A DNA stretch of 64,000 nt, taken from positions 338,167 through 402,166 of the forward strand of contig JANQKC010000021.1 in assembly GCA_028281325.1 (NCBI GenBank), read 5' to 3'. The translations under genes were made by a program, and so were the position numbers. The stretch comes from Alphaproteobacteria bacterium. Lineage in GTDB: Bacteria; Pseudomonadota; Alphaproteobacteria; UBA8366. Of this stretch, positions 26,982 through 37,193 are shown in pieces. The notes below the pieces were generated by a model. That model was not told the origin of the DNA. It worked only from the letters and a program-made list of their open reading frames with translations, and ran no database searches. Position 1 is the stretch's first letter. Every line of letters begins with the position of its first letter.

Positions 26982-27746
26982 ATGACCCTGTCTCGCACGT
27001 CATTGATTGCGTTAGCCGCCGCCAGCTTGATTGCGCTGGCCGCTGCCGATTCGGCGGCCGAACCCTTGCATCAGCAGCATGTGGTGGACGACCGCTATCA
27101 GGTCTTCATCGGCGAGCGGGGCGCGGCCAGCGCGGCGGCGGCGTCCGGCTATTCGACGTCCGGACCGTGGGGCACGATCAACCTGGACAACGCCGCGCAC
27201 GGCAGCAAGAGCCTGAGCGACGGCAGCGAAGTCAAATACAGCGGCCCCGGCGGCGTCTCCTATTTCACGCCCAAACTGTCCGGGGTGCGGGTCGGCATCG
27301 GCATCTCGACGGTGCCGCGCAATGCCAACGACTACACGTCGCTTGGCCCGCGGACCCAGACCAAACGGGACCTTTCCAGTAACTGGCAGGCCGGGGCCAC
27401 CGTGGGGTATTCGGCGCTCGAAATCGGGGCGAATATCGGCGATCACGCCGATCCAACCTGCCAGCCCGGCGGTACGTGCAAGACGAACGACTTCTGGGAT
27501 GTCGGGGTGGCGCTGCGCTTCGGGTCCGGATCGATCTCCGCTGCCTACACGGCGTCGCAGGCCCGGACTGCCCGCCCGGACGAAACGGCGCGCGTGGATG
27601 TCTTCTCGTTGAACGCCGGATACCAGTTTGCGCCCGGGCTCAACGTCTATGGCGGGGTCGATTGGGTCGACTTCAACAACGACAGCGAAACCGCCGAGGC
27701 GCCCCTCGATACGCGCTTCATGCTCGGCACAAGCCTGAGGTTCTAG
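26982..27746 (+). CDS. Outer-membrane porin-like beta-barrel protein
   Basis: 254 residues from ATG 26982; an in-frame ATG at 26937 would add 15 residues. A classical signal peptide follows the chosen start (MTLSRTSLIALAAASLIALA, cleavage likely near AAADSAA-EP). The mature part has alternating Gly/aromatic beta strands (GPWGTINLDN, SYFTPKLSGVRVGIGIS), a disulfide-spaced CQPGGTC loop, and a terminal Phe (LGTSLRF), the usual outer-membrane insertion signal. Short relative to trimeric porins (300 or more residues). Confidence 0.75.
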   Translation: MTLSRTSLIALAAASLIALAAADSAAEPLHQQHVVDDRYQVFIGERGAASAAAASGYSTSGPWGTINLDNAAHGSKSLSDGSEVKYSGPGGVSYFTPKLSGVRVGIGISTVPRNANDYTSLGPRTQTKRDLSSNWQAGATVGYSALEIGANIGDHADPTCQPGGTCKTNDFWDVGVALRFGSGSISAAYTASQARTARPDETARVDVFSLNAGYQFAPGLNVYGGVDWVDFNNDSETAEAPLDTRFMLGTSLRF

Positions 27747-27856
27747 GCTTCGGACGTCCGCCGTGCGACTGCGGCACTAGGTCACAATCCGCCTCACGAT
27801 CCATCTTGAAAGAAAGCGCTGGAAATGTCGGACCGTTTTCCGGCATATAGGCGGCT

Positions 27857-28372
27857 ATGGTGTACCGAAACATTCGACTTTTCCCGGTTGCGCTCATGGC
27901 GGTGGCGTTTCTCGGCGCCGCATGCGCCGGTAAGGATGCCGAAGTGGCCAAGGAACCCGAGCCCGTGCAAGTCACCGACGGCCGGAACGGCGGCCTGCTG
28001 GAGCAATTGCTCGGCCCGGGCGGCGGCCGTGGCGGCGGCGACACATCGATCGCCGTGAACAGCTTTCTTTGGCGCGCATCGCTCGACACCGTCTCCTTCC
28101 TGCCGCTCAGCACGGCGGACCCGTTCGGCGGCATCATCATCACCGACTGGTACAGCCCGCCGGCGACACCCGAAGAGCGCTTCAAGGTGACCGTCTACAT
28201 CCTCGACCGCGAACTGCGCGCGGACGGGCTTCGCGTCGCCGTCTTCCGGCAGACACGCGCGCCGGAGGGCAGCTGGATCGAAGCCGAGGTCGATGGCCGA
28301 ACCGGCCGCGACCTGGAGAATGCAATCCTCAAGCGGGCGCGTCAGATGCGCATTCGCATCAACCAGCGCTGA
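27857..28372 (+). CDS. DUF3576 domain probable lipoprotein
   Basis: 171 residues. An N-terminal hydrophobic segment ends LGAACAG, a near-lipobox with Cys23 as the likely lipidated residue. The conserved domain includes LWRASLDTVSFLPLSTADPFGG and a late RARQMRIRI segment, features I associate with DUF3576, which commonly precedes leuS in alphaproteobacteria. A role in the cell envelope is likely; the function is unknown. Confidence 0.78.
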   Translation: MVYRNIRLFPVALMAVAFLGAACAGKDAEVAKEPEPVQVTDGRNGGLLEQLLGPGGGRGGGDTSIAVNSFLWRASLDTVSFLPLSTADPFGGIIITDWYSPPATPEERFKVTVYILDRELRADGLRVAVFRQTRAPEGSWIEAEVDGRTGRDLENAILKRARQMRIRINQR

Positions 28373-28490
28373 CCGGCGTCATGGCGGCAGGATCAGGCCG
28401 CGATACCGTCGCTGGCCGCCGCGCACAGCCTGAAGCGGTGGGTGCCTAGGCGTTTACAATGACCGGCGCGCCCGGACGGACAAGCGATAG

Positions 28491-31058
28491 ATGAGCCGAT
28501 ACAACGCAAAAGAAACCGAAGCGAAATGGCAGACGGTGTGGGATGATCGTCAGTGTTTCGCCGCGCAGGAAGACCCCAGCCGGCCGAAATACTACGTCAT
28601 GGAAATGTTCCCCTACCCCTCCGGCCGCATCCACATGGGGCATGTGCGGAACTACACGCTCGGCGATGTGGTCGCCCGCTACAAACGGGCGCGGGGCTAT
28701 AACGTGCTGCACCCGATGGGCTGGGATTCCTTCGGACTGCCGGCGGAGAACGCCGCCATCGAGAACAACGTCCATCCGGCCAAATGGACGCGCGAGAATA
28801 TCGCCGTCATGCGCGACCAGCTCAAATCTATGGGGCTGTCGCTCGACTGGAGCCGCGAGCTCTCGACCTGCGAGCCGGACTATTACAAGCAGGGCCAGCG
28901 ACTCTTCCTGGACTTCGTCGAGGCCGGCCTCGCCTATCGGAAAGAGTCCTGGGTTAACTGGGATCCAGTTGAAAATTCGGTGCTGGCCAATGAGCAGGTG
29001 ATCGACGGGCGCGGCTGGCGCACCGGCGCGCCGGTCGAAAAGCGCCTGCTGAGCCAATGGTTTCTGAAGATCACCGAATATTCCGACGACCTGTTGGCCG
29101 CACTAGGATCGCTCGACCGCTGGCCGGACAAGGTTCGCCTGATGCAGCAGAATTGGATCGGGCGGTCCGAAGGCGCGCGGGTCAATTTCAAACTCAAGGG
29201 CCGGCAGGACCGGCTCGACGTGTTCACCACCCGTCCCGACACGCTGTTCGGCGCGTCCTTCTGCGCCGTCGCCGCGAACCATCCGCTGGCGCAGGAAATG
29301 GCCGCCGACAATCCGGCCCTGCAGGCCTTCATCGCCGAGTGCAACCGCATGAGCACCAGCGAAGAAGCGATCGAGACCGCGGAGAAACGCGGGCACGATA
29401 CCGGCCTGAAGGCCCTGCACCCGTTCATCGACGGACGCGAACTGCCGGTCTATGTCGCCAACTTCGTGCTGATGGATTATGGCAGCGGCGCGATTTTCGG
29501 CTGCCCCGCGCATGACCAGCGCGATTTGGACTTCGCCCGCAAATACAAGCTGCCGGTGGTGCCGGTCGTGGCCCCGAAAGACGCCGACCCGGCGGGTTTC
29601 GATGTCGCGGATGTCGCCTTCGTCGACGACGGGGTGATCATCAATTCCGAATTTCTCGACGGGCTGAACGTGACCGCGGGCAAGCGCGCGGCGATCGACC
29701 GGCTGGTCGAGCAAGGCGACGGCGAGTCCTCGATCCGATACCGCCTGCGCGACTGGGGCGTGTCGCGCCAGCGCTACTGGGGCAGCCCGATCCCGATTAT
29801 TCACTGCGACTCCTGCGGGATCGTGCCGGTGCCGGCGGCGGACCTGCCGGTCCTGTTGCCGGACGACATCTCCTTCGACCAGCCGGGCAATCCGTTGGAA
29901 CACCATCCGACCTGGAAGAATGTGGACTGCCCGGTCTGCGGCAAGGCGGCGCGGCGGGAAACCGACACGCTAGACACCTTTTTCGACTCGTCCTGGTATT
30001 TCAACCGCTTCTGCGCGCCGCATGCGGACGACACGCCGTTCACCCGCAGCGCGGTCGATTACTGGATGCCGGTCGATCAGTATATCGGCGGCATCGAACA
30101 TGCCGTGCTGCACCTGCTTTATGCCCGGTTCTTCACCCGCGCGCTGCGGCAATGCGGCTATATCGGCATCGACGAACCGTTCGACGGCTTGTTCACGCAA
30201 GGCATGGTGTGCCACGAGACTTATCGCGACGCCGACGGGCAATGGCTGTTCCCGGACGACGTTCGCCCCGGCGACGACGGCGCGCCGCGCCACGCGAAGA
30301 CCGGCGCGGTGGTCGAGCGCGGTCGGTCGGAGAAGATGAGCAAGTCGAAGAAGAATGTCGTCGATCCGGCCGCCATCATCGACACCTACGGCGCGGACAC
30401 GGCGCGCATCTACATGCTGTCCGACAGCCCGCCGGACCGAGACCTTGAATGGACCGAGGCCGGCATCGAAGGGGCCTGGCGCTACGTCAACCGGCTCTGG
30501 CGTCTGTTCACCGACAAAGACGCGCCGCTCGCCGCGATCGATGCGCCGATGCCGAATTCGCTCGGCGAGCACGCGGACGCCGCCTGGAAGGCGATCCATC
30601 GGACCATTGCCGACGTCAGCGGCGATCTCGACCGGTTCCATTTCAACCGCGCCGTCGCGCGAATCCGTGAATTGACCAATCTGCTCGGCGACCTGAAAGG
30701 GTTGTCGGAGGACGTGGCCTGGGTCCGGCGCCAGGGGCTGCAAACCGCGGCGCAATTGATCGCCCCGATGATGCCGCATCTGGCGGAAGAGCTGTGGCAC
30801 GCGCTGGGATACGAAGACTTGCTCGTCGACACCGCTTGGCCGACGCATGATCCCGCCATGCTCGCCGAGGAGTCGGTGACCATCGCCGTTCAGGTAAACG
30901 GCAAGCTGCGCGCAACCCTCGACATGCCGCGCGACACCGCGCGAGAGGCGGTCGAGACCGAAGCGTTGGCCCTTGAGAATGTGCAACGCGCCACGGACGG
31001 GAAAGCGCCGCGAAAGGTCATCGTCGTGCCGAACAAAATTGTCAATGTGGTCGTCTAG
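28491..31058 (+). CDS. leuS: Leucyl-tRNA synthetase
   Basis: 855 residues, normal for bacterial LeuRS. Class I signatures are HMGH ([19 protein letters not shown]) and KMSKS ([14 protein letters not shown]). The CP1 editing domain lies between, with the TTRPDTLFG motif. It charges tRNA-Leu in the cytoplasm. The 3' end overlaps lptE by 14 bases, so leuS-lptE-holA form one operon, a frequent alphaproteobacterial arrangement. Confidence 0.98.
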   Translation: MSRYNAKETEAKWQTVWDDRQCFAAQEDPSRPKYYVMEMFPYPSGRIHMGHVRNYTLGDVVARYKRARGYNVLHPMGWDSFGLPAENAAIENNVHPAKWTRENIAVMRDQLKSMGLSLDWSRELSTCEPDYYKQGQRLFLDFVEAGLAYRKESWVNWDPVENSVLANEQVIDGRGWRTGAPVEKRLLSQWFLKITEYSDDLLAALGSLDRWPDKVRLMQQNWIGRSEGARVNFKLKGRQDRLDVFTTRPDTLFGASFCAVAANHPLAQEMAADNPALQAFIAECNRMSTSEEAIETAEKRGHDTGLKALHPFIDGRELPVYVANFVLMDYGSGAIFGCPAHDQRDLDFARKYKLPVVPVVAPKDADPAGFDVADVAFVDDGVIINSEFLDGLNVTAGKRAAIDRLVEQGDGESSIRYRLRDWGVSRQRYWGSPIPIIHCDSCGIVPVPAADLPVLLPDDISFDQPGNPLEHHPTWKNVDCPVCGKAARRETDTLDTFFDSSWYFNRFCAPHADDTPFTRSAVDYWMPVDQYIGGIEHAVLHLLYARFFTRALRQCGYIGIDEPFDGLFTQGMVCHETYRDADGQWLFPDDVRPGDDGAPRHAKTGAVVERGRSEKMSKSKKNVVDPAAIIDTYGADTARIYMLSDSPPDRDLEWTEAGIEGAWRYVNRLWRLFTDKDAPLAAIDAPMPNSLGEHADAAWKAIHRTIADVSGDLDRFHFNRAVARIRELTNLLGDLKGLSEDVAWVRRQGLQTAAQLIAPMMPHLAEELWHALGYEDLLVDTAWPTHDPAMLAEESVTIAVQVNGKLRATLDMPRDTAREAVETEALALENVQRATDGKAPRKVIVVPNKIVNVVV

Positions 31059-31605
31059 AATCCGCGCGCTTCTCTGCGCCGCGTTCCTGCTGGCGTTGTC
31101 CGCCTGCGGCTTTCAACCGCTGTATCAGAAGAATGCGGCGACGGGCGTCGTCACGGACGATCTGGGGCGCGTCAAGATCGCAACCATCAAGACCACCCGG
31201 CGGGAAGACGACCGGCTGGCGCAGAAATTTCATAACTTGCTGCTCGACCGGATGAATCCGCAAGGCCGGCCCCGGCAACCGACCCATACGCTGATCATCA
31301 CGATGAGCGTGGGCAGGGAAGAGACCGGTATTCAGATTACCGACGACGCCACGCGCGCGCGCCTGACCGTCAGGGCAAGCTTCGTGTTGCGCGCCACCGT
31401 TGACAACGAGGAAGTCCTCACCGGTTCGGAACGATCGGTCAATTCCTACAACATCGTCGATTCCGAATTCGCCACCCTCAGCGCCGAAGCCGACGCGTCC
31501 GACCGGGCGATTCGCGAGTTGAGCGACGCCATCAAGCTGCGCATCGGCGTCTATTTCACCCGCTTGCATCAAGGCATCCCGCCCGATGAAAATCGCCGCC
31601 GGTAA
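31045..31605 (+). CDS. lptE: LPS-assembly lipoprotein LptE
   Basis: 186 residues starting [11 protein letters not shown] inside the leuS 3' end; an upstream reading from 30973 is antiparallel to known LptE starts. The lipobox is [13 protein letters not shown], and CGFxPLY is the LptE hallmark. It is the outer-membrane partner of LptD in lipopolysaccharide insertion. It overlaps holA by 20 bases. Confidence 0.92.
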   Translation: MWSSRIRALLCAAFLLALSACGFQPLYQKNAATGVVTDDLGRVKIATIKTTRREDDRLAQKFHNLLLDRMNPQGRPRQPTHTLIITMSVGREETGIQITDDATRARLTVRASFVLRATVDNEEVLTGSERSVNSYNIVDSEFATLSAEADASDRAIRELSDAIKLRIGVYFTRLHQGIPPDENRRR

Positions 31606-32617
31606 AGCCGATGCCTTCGCGCGCGCGCCGGACCCGGCGATCCGCGGCGTGCTGGTCTATGGACCGGATACCGGGCTGGTGCGCGAACGCGCGGACAGAC
31701 TGGCGCAATCCGTCGTCCCCGACCTGTCCGATCCGTTCCTGGTCGCCGACCTCGCCGCGGAGTCGATCACGGCCGATCCGGCGCGGCTGGCCGACGAGGC
31801 GGCCGCCCTGGCGTTGACCGGCGGACGGCGCGTCGTGCGGGTGCGCGACGGCGTCGATGGCTTGGCCGCAGCCGTGAAGAACATGCTGGAGATGCCGGCT
31901 GCCGACAGCTTGGTCATTCTGCAGGCCGGCGACCTCAGCCCGCGCTCGGCGCTGCGTAAGCTGTTCGAAGGGAACGGCGCGCTGGCCGCCCTCCCCTGCT
32001 ACGCGGACGATGCCCGCGGTTTGGACCGCCTGATCCATGACGTCCTGGCCGGCGCGTCCCTCTCCGCCGCGCCCGATGCGATCGCCTATTTGTCGGAAAA
32101 CTTGGGATCGGATCGGGGTATCAGCCGGTCCGAACTCGAAAAGCTGGCGCTCTATGCGCATGGCGCGGATCAAGTCACCCTGGACGATGCGATGGCCGTG
32201 ATCGGCGACAGCGCCGCCCTGGCGCTGGACGATCTCGTCTTTGCCGCCACCGACGGCGATATCGCCACGGTCGACCGGACGCTGCACCGCAGCCTGCAGG
32301 AAGGGCAAGCCACCGTCGCGATCCTGCGCGCGGTCGCGCGGCATCTTATGCGGTTGCAGGTCGCCGCGGACAAAGTGGCGTCGGGCGACCAGCCGGACCA
32401 AGCGATGAAGGCGCTTCGCCCGCCGGTCTTCTTCAAACGGCAGACGCAGTTCCGCCGGCAATTGGGCGCCTGGCGCAGCGCGCGCATCGCCCGCGCGCTG
32501 GATATCGCGCTGACCGCGGAACGCGGTTGCAAGACGACCGGCATGCCGGACACGGCCCTATGCGGCCGGGCCCTGATGCAAATCGCCGCCCTGGCGCAGC
32601 GCGGCCGACGGGCTTAA
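31586..32617 (+). CDS. holA: DNA polymerase III subunit delta
   Basis: 343 residues. The N-terminal module has RGVLVYGPDTGLVRERAD, the delta-subunit substitute for a P-loop. It is followed by the FLVADL strand and the C-terminal helical collar domain (KRQTQFRRQLGAWRSARI). It is the clamp-loader subunit that opens the beta clamp. Third gene of leuS-lptE-holA. Confidence 0.92.
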   Translation: MKIAAGKADAFARAPDPAIRGVLVYGPDTGLVRERADRLAQSVVPDLSDPFLVADLAAESITADPARLADEAAALALTGGRRVVRVRDGVDGLAAAVKNMLEMPAADSLVILQAGDLSPRSALRKLFEGNGALAALPCYADDARGLDRLIHDVLAGASLSAAPDAIAYLSENLGSDRGISRSELEKLALYAHGADQVTLDDAMAVIGDSAALALDDLVFAATDGDIATVDRTLHRSLQEGQATVAILRAVARHLMRLQVAADKVASGDQPDQAMKALRPPVFFKRQTQFRRQLGAWRSARIARALDIALTAERGCKTTGMPDTALCGRALMQIAALAQRGRRA

Positions 32618-32635
32618 GCGAGCTTGAGACTTTTT
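32613..32635 (+). terminator. Probable intrinsic terminator of leuS-lptE-holA
   Basis: A 6-bp stem CTTAAG/CTTGAG with a 4-base loop is followed by AC and five T. The holA stop codon TAA lies inside the left arm. Confidence 0.5.
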
Positions 32636-32675
32636 CGGCGCTCGTTCCCCTCAAGCCAAGCCGAGATTGGCGGCG

Positions 32676-32793
32676 CATGCTTCGAGACGGGCCTACCGGC
32701 CCTCCTCAGCATGAGGTGACTCGCTGATATCAAATGATGACCTTATCCTTGTCTGTGGGAGAGGAGCCGCCGCAGGCAGCGTCTCGAAGGATG
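32676..32793. repeat. Dispersed palindromic element between holA and parB
   Basis: An imperfect terminal inverted repeat, CATGCTTCGAGACG (32676-32689) and CGTCTCGAAGGATG (32780-32793), bounds about 118 bases. Inside are a GGGCC-TACC-GGCCC hairpin and the blocks CTCAGCATGAGG (32705-32716) and ATCCTTGTCTGT (32745-32756). All three blocks (CATGCTTCGA, CTCAGCATGAGG, ATCCTTGTCTGT) recur in the same order at 63862-63919. Confidence 0.6.
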
Positions 32794-32831
32794 TGATATC
32801 TGTCGCCGCGACTGCAGCGCGGCCGCCGCGT

Positions 32832-33734
32832 TTACCCGTCGCCGCCGGACAGCCGCTGCAACAGATCGTCGAGCTGCTCCAGCGTCTCGTAGTGGATCGA
32901 GAGCAACCCGCCCTCGCCGCGTTCTTCGATCGACACCCGCAGGCCGAGCATGGCGGCAAGGTCGCGTTCCAGCGCCGCGGTGTTGGGATCCTTCGCCGGC
33001 TTCGGCGGGCGGCCGCGCGGACGACCGGTCGCGCTCGGCTTGCCGCGCCGCGCCAGGCGCTCGGTCTGGCGAACGTTGAGGCCTTTCTTCACCACCTCGT
33101 GCGCCAGGGTTTCCACATCGTCGGCGGTCAGCAGCGCCCGGGCGTGGCCGGCGCTCAACGCGCCGTCGCGGATCTGCGCTTTCACCGGATCGGGCAGGCC
33201 GAGCAGCCGCAGCGTGTTCGCGACATGGCTCCGGCTCTTGCCGATCGCCTTCGCCAGGGCGTCCTGCGTGTGGTCGAATTCGTCGATCAGCCGTTTATAG
33301 GCCTCGGCCTCCTCCAGCGCCGACAGGTCGTCGCGATGGATGTTCTCGATCAGCGCGATCTCAAGCGCGTCGCGGTCGGTGAACTCGCGCAGCAGGACCG
33401 GCACCTCGTGCAGCTTCGCGAGCTGGGCGGCGCGCCATCGCCGTTCGCCGGCGATGATCTCGTACCCGTCGCCGCCGTCGGGACGCGCGCGGATCAGGAT
33501 CGGTTCCAGCACGCCCTTCTCGCGGATCGAGTCGGCCAGGCCGGCGAGGCTTTCGTCGTCGAAATGCTGGCGCGGCTGGTACTTGCCCGGCCGCAGATCG
33601 CCGACCGGCATGTGCCGCACGCCGTCGCCGGCGGGCGCCGGAGGGGTCGGCTCGTTGACCGCGGCCTCCTCGCCGAACAATGCGGACAGGCCCCGGCCGA
33701 GCCCGCGTTTCTTGCTGTCATCCGCCGCCGCCAT
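32832..33734 (-). CDS. parB: Chromosome-partitioning protein ParB
   Basis: 300 residues from ATG 33734, which overlaps the parA stop (TGATG); a GTG at 33737 adds one residue. The N-terminus KKRGLGRGLSALFGEE is the ParA-interacting tail. The CTPase boxes are NPRQP-like (KYQPRQHFDDE), then GERRWRA and ENIHRDDLSALEEA. The HTH that reads parS follows (GKSRSHVANTLRLLGLP). Two cognate parS sites are nearby. Confidence 0.97.
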   Translation of the reverse strand: MAAADDSKKRGLGRGLSALFGEEAAVNEPTPPAPAGDGVRHMPVGDLRPGKYQPRQHFDDESLAGLADSIREKGVLEPILIRARPDGGDGYEIIAGERRWRAAQLAKLHEVPVLLREFTDRDALEIALIENIHRDDLSALEEAEAYKRLIDEFDHTQDALAKAIGKSRSHVANTLRLLGLPDPVKAQIRDGALSAGHARALLTADDVETLAHEVVKKGLNVRQTERLARRGKPSATGRPRGRPPKPAKDPNTAALERDLAAMLGLRVSIEERGEGGLLSIHYETLEQLDDLLQRLSGGDG

Positions 33735-34582
33735 CACGCCGCCACCGCTTCGCGCTTGAGGATCTCGCTCGCCAGATGGATATAGGCCTGGCTGCCCGGA
33801 CAGCGCCAGTCATAGAGCAGCACCGGCTTGCCGTGCGACGGCGCCTCCGAGACCCGGACGTTGCGCGGGATGATCGTCTCATACACCTTGTCGCCGAAAT
33901 GCGCCCGCACGTCGGCCGCCACCATTTCCGACAGATTGTTGCGCTTGTCGAACATGGTCAGCACGACGCCGAGAATTTCCAGCGTCGGATTGAAGGCGCG
34001 GCGCACGCGCTCGATCGTCGTGACCAGATGGCTGAGCCCTTCCAGGGCGTAGAACTCCACCTGCAACGGCACCAGCACCGCATCCGCGGCGCAAAGCGCG
34101 TTGAGCGTCAACAGGTTGAGCGAGGGCGGGCAGTCGATCAAAACATAGTCGAAATCGCCGCTGCTTCCGTTAATTGCATCGGCAAGCCTGAATTCCCGGC
34201 GTGATTGTTCGACCAACTCCAGTTCCGCGCCCGCCAAATGAACCGAGGACGGAACGATCGACAACCCGGGGATCGCCGTCTTCCGCACCGCGTCGATCAG
34301 CGGGACGCCATCCATCAGGATCTCGTAGGAGGTCGTTTTGCGATCGGAACGATCCACCCCGAACCCGGTGCTGGCATTGCCCTGCGGATCGAAATCCAGC
34401 ACCAGTACCGATTTGCGGATCGCCGCCATCGCGGTGGCGAGATTGACGGCGGTCGTGGTTTTGCCGACGCCGCCCTTCTGATTGGCGACGGCGATGACGC
34501 GGGGCCGTTTCGCCGACGCGGCCGCAGACCCCACCTGAAGCGGCTCCGATGGCTGGCCCGACTGATCTCCGGTCTCAATCAC
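33734..34582 (-). CDS. parA: Chromosome-partitioning ATPase ParA
   Basis: 282 residues, GTG start at 34582 overlapping rsmG by 8 bases. Deviant Walker A is NQKGGVGKTTTAVNLA, switch I is FDPQGNAS and Walker B is DYVLIDCPPSL. It binds nucleoid DNA and drives segregation of ParB-parS complexes. Coupled to parB by overlap. Confidence 0.97.
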   Translation of the reverse strand: MIETGDQSGQPSEPLQVGSAAASAKRPRVIAVANQKGGVGKTTTAVNLATAMAAIRKSVLVLDFDPQGNASTGFGVDRSDRKTTSYEILMDGVPLIDAVRKTAIPGLSIVPSSVHLAGAELELVEQSRREFRLADAINGSSGDFDYVLIDCPPSLNLLTLNALCAADAVLVPLQVEFYALEGLSHLVTTIERVRRAFNPTLEILGVVLTMFDKRNNLSEMVAADVRAHFGDKVYETIIPRNVRVSEAPSHGKPVLLYDWRCPGSQAYIHLASEILKREAVAA

Positions 34583-35225
34583 ACGCGATATCCTCTACCT
34601 TTAGAATGACGCCCGACGCGTCGGTATGGCTCGGAATTCTGGTAACCTGGAACCGCCAACCCTCCCGGGCCGCGGCGATTTCCGCCTCCGCCTGTCGTCC
34701 TTTGTGGAAGAAACAGACTGTATTGGGTCTTATATATAATTTAATCGTCTCTAAAAGCAAAGGCAAAGACGCAACCGCCCGCGCGGTAATCACCGCCGGC
34801 GGCGCAATCCGATCGGCCATCGTTTCGACCCGCCCGGTCAGGACCGTGACCGGCGTATCGGTCTGGCGGGCAACTTCCCGCAGAAAGCTGCCTTTTCGCG
34901 CGTCGGAATCGACCAGGGTGACAGTCTCCACGCCCAGAATGGCGAGAATAAGGCCGGGGAAACCCGCCCCGCTGCCGATGTCCAACACGGGCGCCGCCGG
35001 ATCGTCGAGTTGCGGCAGAAGCTGCGCCGAATCCCAGACATGCCGCCGCCAGACATCGGCCAAGGAGTTCGGGCTGACAAGATTGATCGCCGTCTGCCAA
35101 CGCCGCAGCAGGTCGACATAGATCTGGAGCCGGGCCAGTGTTTCACGTGAAACATCGCAGGCCTCGGCGAAGGACTCGGGGGTGAGCGGGTCAGCGGCCA
35201 ACCGTCGGCTGGTCCTTTTTGACAT
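34575..35225 (-). CDS. rsmG: 16S rRNA (guanine-N7)-methyltransferase RsmG
   Basis: 216 residues. The SAM motif is [17 protein letters not shown] with the acidic [10 protein letters not shown] after it and the family ARAVASLP motif. It methylates G527 (E. coli numbering) of 16S rRNA. It overlaps mnmG by 35 bases and parA by 8. A parS site lies within its first 100 bases, encoding part of DVSRETL. Confidence 0.96.
   Translation of the reverse strand: MSKRTSRRLAADPLTPESFAEACDVSRETLARLQIYVDLLRRWQTAINLVSPNSLADVWRRHVWDSAQLLPQLDDPAAPVLDIGSGAGFPGLILAILGVETVTLVDSDARKGSFLREVARQTDTPVTVLTGRVETMADRIAPPAVITARAVASLPLLLETIKLYIRPNTVCFFHKGRQAEAEIAAAREGWRFQVTRIPSHTDASGVILKVEDIACD
35139..35154. promoter_or_regulatory. 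parS centromere site (inside rsmG)
   Basis: Perfect 16-bp palindrome TGTTTCACGTGAAACA, the consensus ParB-binding parS sequence, within the rsmG coding region. Confidence 0.95.
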
Positions 35226-37086
35226 GGCGCAACAGGGCGACCAACGCGGCCGGCGTGACGCCGGAAATCCGCGACGCCGCCCCCAGGGTGGCCGGGCGCG
35301 CCTCGATCAGCTTCTCGCGCACCTCGGTCGACAGACTGCCCACCGCGGCATAATCCAGGTCGGTCGGCAACCGCAACGCCTCGTCGCGGCGATAGGCGCG
35401 GATATCCGCATCCTGCCGCTCGATATAGCTGGCGTAGAGGGCATCCGTCTCGAGCTGATTGCGGATCTCCGCCGGGAGGCCGCCGAGATCCGGCCAAACA
35501 CCAGCCAGGGTGTCCACGGTGATGTCCGGGAAAGCCAGCAAGTCCATCGCCGTCCGCATCGCGCCGTCCTGGCTGACGGCGATGCCGTGTTTGGCCAGCG
35601 CGGTGGGACTGGCGCGCAGCGCCGCCGCCTGCTCCCGTGCGGCGGCCAACGCGTCCCGCTTGGCGGTCCAAAGCCGCGCCCGGCCGAACGACAGGCAACC
35701 GATCCGCAGGCCCACCGGCGACAGCCGTTGGTCCGCGTTGTCGGCGCGCAGTTTGAGCCGGTACTCGGCGCGCGAGGTGAACATCCGATACGGTTCCCGC
35801 GTCCCCTTGGTGATCAGGTCATCGATCAACACGCCGATATACGCGTCCGCCCGGTCGAGCACCAAGGGCCCGCCACCCGAAACGGCCAGGGCCGCGTTGA
35901 GCCCCGCCATCAGCCCCTGGGCCGCGGCTTCCTCGTAGCCGGTCGTGCCATTTATTTGTCCGGCAAAGTACAGACCCGGAATTTTTATTGTTTCGAGGGT
36001 CGGATGCAGTTCCCGCGGATCGACGAAATCGTATTCGATCGCATAGCCCGGCCGGATCATTTTCGCGCGTTCCAAACCAGGAATGGTTTGAAGCACCGCG
36101 GATTGGACATCGCGCGGCAACGACGTGGAGATGCCGTTGGGATAGACCGTGTGGTCGTCCAGCCCTTCCGGCTCCAGGAAGATCTGATGCCGGCTCTTGT
36201 CGGCGAAACGCACCACCTTGTCCTCGATCGACGGGCAATAGCGCGGACCGGTCCCGGCGATCTGACCGGAATAGATCGGCGCGCGGTCGAGATTGGCCCG
36301 GATCAGGTCATGCCCTTCCGGGGACGTATAGGTGATGTGACACGGAATCTGCGGCGTCTCGATGCGACCCGTCATATAGGAAAACGGCACCGGCGGATCG
36401 TCGCCCGGCTGCACCGCCAGACCGGCCCAATCGATCGTCCGGCCATCCAACCGCGGCGGCGTACCGGTCTTGAGCCGGCCGAGCGCGAAACCGGCGTTAT
36501 CCAGGGTCGCCGACAACCCATAGGAGGCGTCATCGCCGACCCGCCCGGCGGGCGTCCGCTCCTCGCCGAGATGGATCATGCCGCGCAGGAAAGTGCCGGT
36601 GGTCAGCACCACCCGGGGTGCCGGCAGCGCCTCCCCCTCCGCGGTCAAAATGCCACCGATCTCACCCGCCGGCGTCAGGATCAGGTCTTCGACGCTGGCC
36701 GCGCGGATATCGAGATTTTCCTGCTCGGCCAGAACCGCCTGCATCGCCGCGCGATACAGCTTCCGGTCGGCCTGGGCGCGCGGGCCTTGGACGGCCGGCC
36801 CCTTGCTGCGGTTCAGGATGCGGAACTGGATACCGGCCCGGTCGATGACGCGGCCCATCACCCCGTCCAGCGCGTCGATCTCCCGCACCAGATGGCCCTT
36901 CGCCAAGCCCCCGATCGCCGGGTTGCAGGACATTTCGCCGATGGTTTCGAGCTTGTGCGTGACCAACAGCGTGGACGCGCCGAACCGCGCCGCCGCGGCC
37001 GCGGCCTCGCAGCCCGCATGGCCGCCGCCGACCACGATCACGTCCCAGCCGTTCGCGCCGCTCGTCGATGTTTGCTCCGCGTTCAT
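35191..37086 (-). CDS. mnmG: tRNA uridine-5-carboxymethylaminomethyl modification enzyme MnmG
   Basis: 631 residues from ATG 37086; upstream codons to 37515 run over the parS site and mnmE. The FAD dinucleotide fold is [16 protein letters not shown], followed by [20 protein letters not shown] and the catalytic-cysteine region IPCHITYTS. With MnmE it modifies the wobble uridine of several tRNAs. Operon with rsmG-parA-parB. Confidence 0.97.
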   Translation of the reverse strand: MNAEQTSTSGANGWDVIVVGGGHAGCEAAAAAARFGASTLLVTHKLETIGEMSCNPAIGGLAKGHLVREIDALDGVMGRVIDRAGIQFRILNRSKGPAVQGPRAQADRKLYRAAMQAVLAEQENLDIRAASVEDLILTPAGEIGGILTAEGEALPAPRVVLTTGTFLRGMIHLGEERTPAGRVGDDASYGLSATLDNAGFALGRLKTGTPPRLDGRTIDWAGLAVQPGDDPPVPFSYMTGRIETPQIPCHITYTSPEGHDLIRANLDRAPIYSGQIAGTGPRYCPSIEDKVVRFADKSRHQIFLEPEGLDDHTVYPNGISTSLPRDVQSAVLQTIPGLERAKMIRPGYAIEYDFVDPRELHPTLETIKIPGLYFAGQINGTTGYEEAAAQGLMAGLNAALAVSGGGPLVLDRADAYIGVLIDDLITKGTREPYRMFTSRAEYRLKLRADNADQRLSPVGLRIGCLSFGRARLWTAKRDALAAAREQAAALRASPTALAKHGIAVSQDGAMRTAMDLLAFPDITVDTLAGVWPDLGGLPAEIRNQLETDALYASYIERQDADIRAYRRDEALRLPTDLDYAAVGSLSTEVREKLIEARPATLGAASRISGVTPAALVALLRHVKKDQPTVGR

Positions 37087-37161
37087 GGCGCGGACTGTAG
37101 GGCCGCACCCGGTGGAAGTCAAAGCCCCCAACGGACGATACGACGGCTTTCCGGGCCGGAA

Positions 37162-37177
37162 TGTTTCACGTGAAACA
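37162..37177. promoter_or_regulatory. parS centromere site (between mnmE and mnmG)
   Basis: Second perfect TGTTTCACGTGAAACA in the 107-base gap between mnmE and mnmG, about 2 kb from the first site and about 10 kb from the predicted oriC. Confidence 0.95.
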
Positions 37178-37193
37178 CTGCGTCCCGGCGCGG

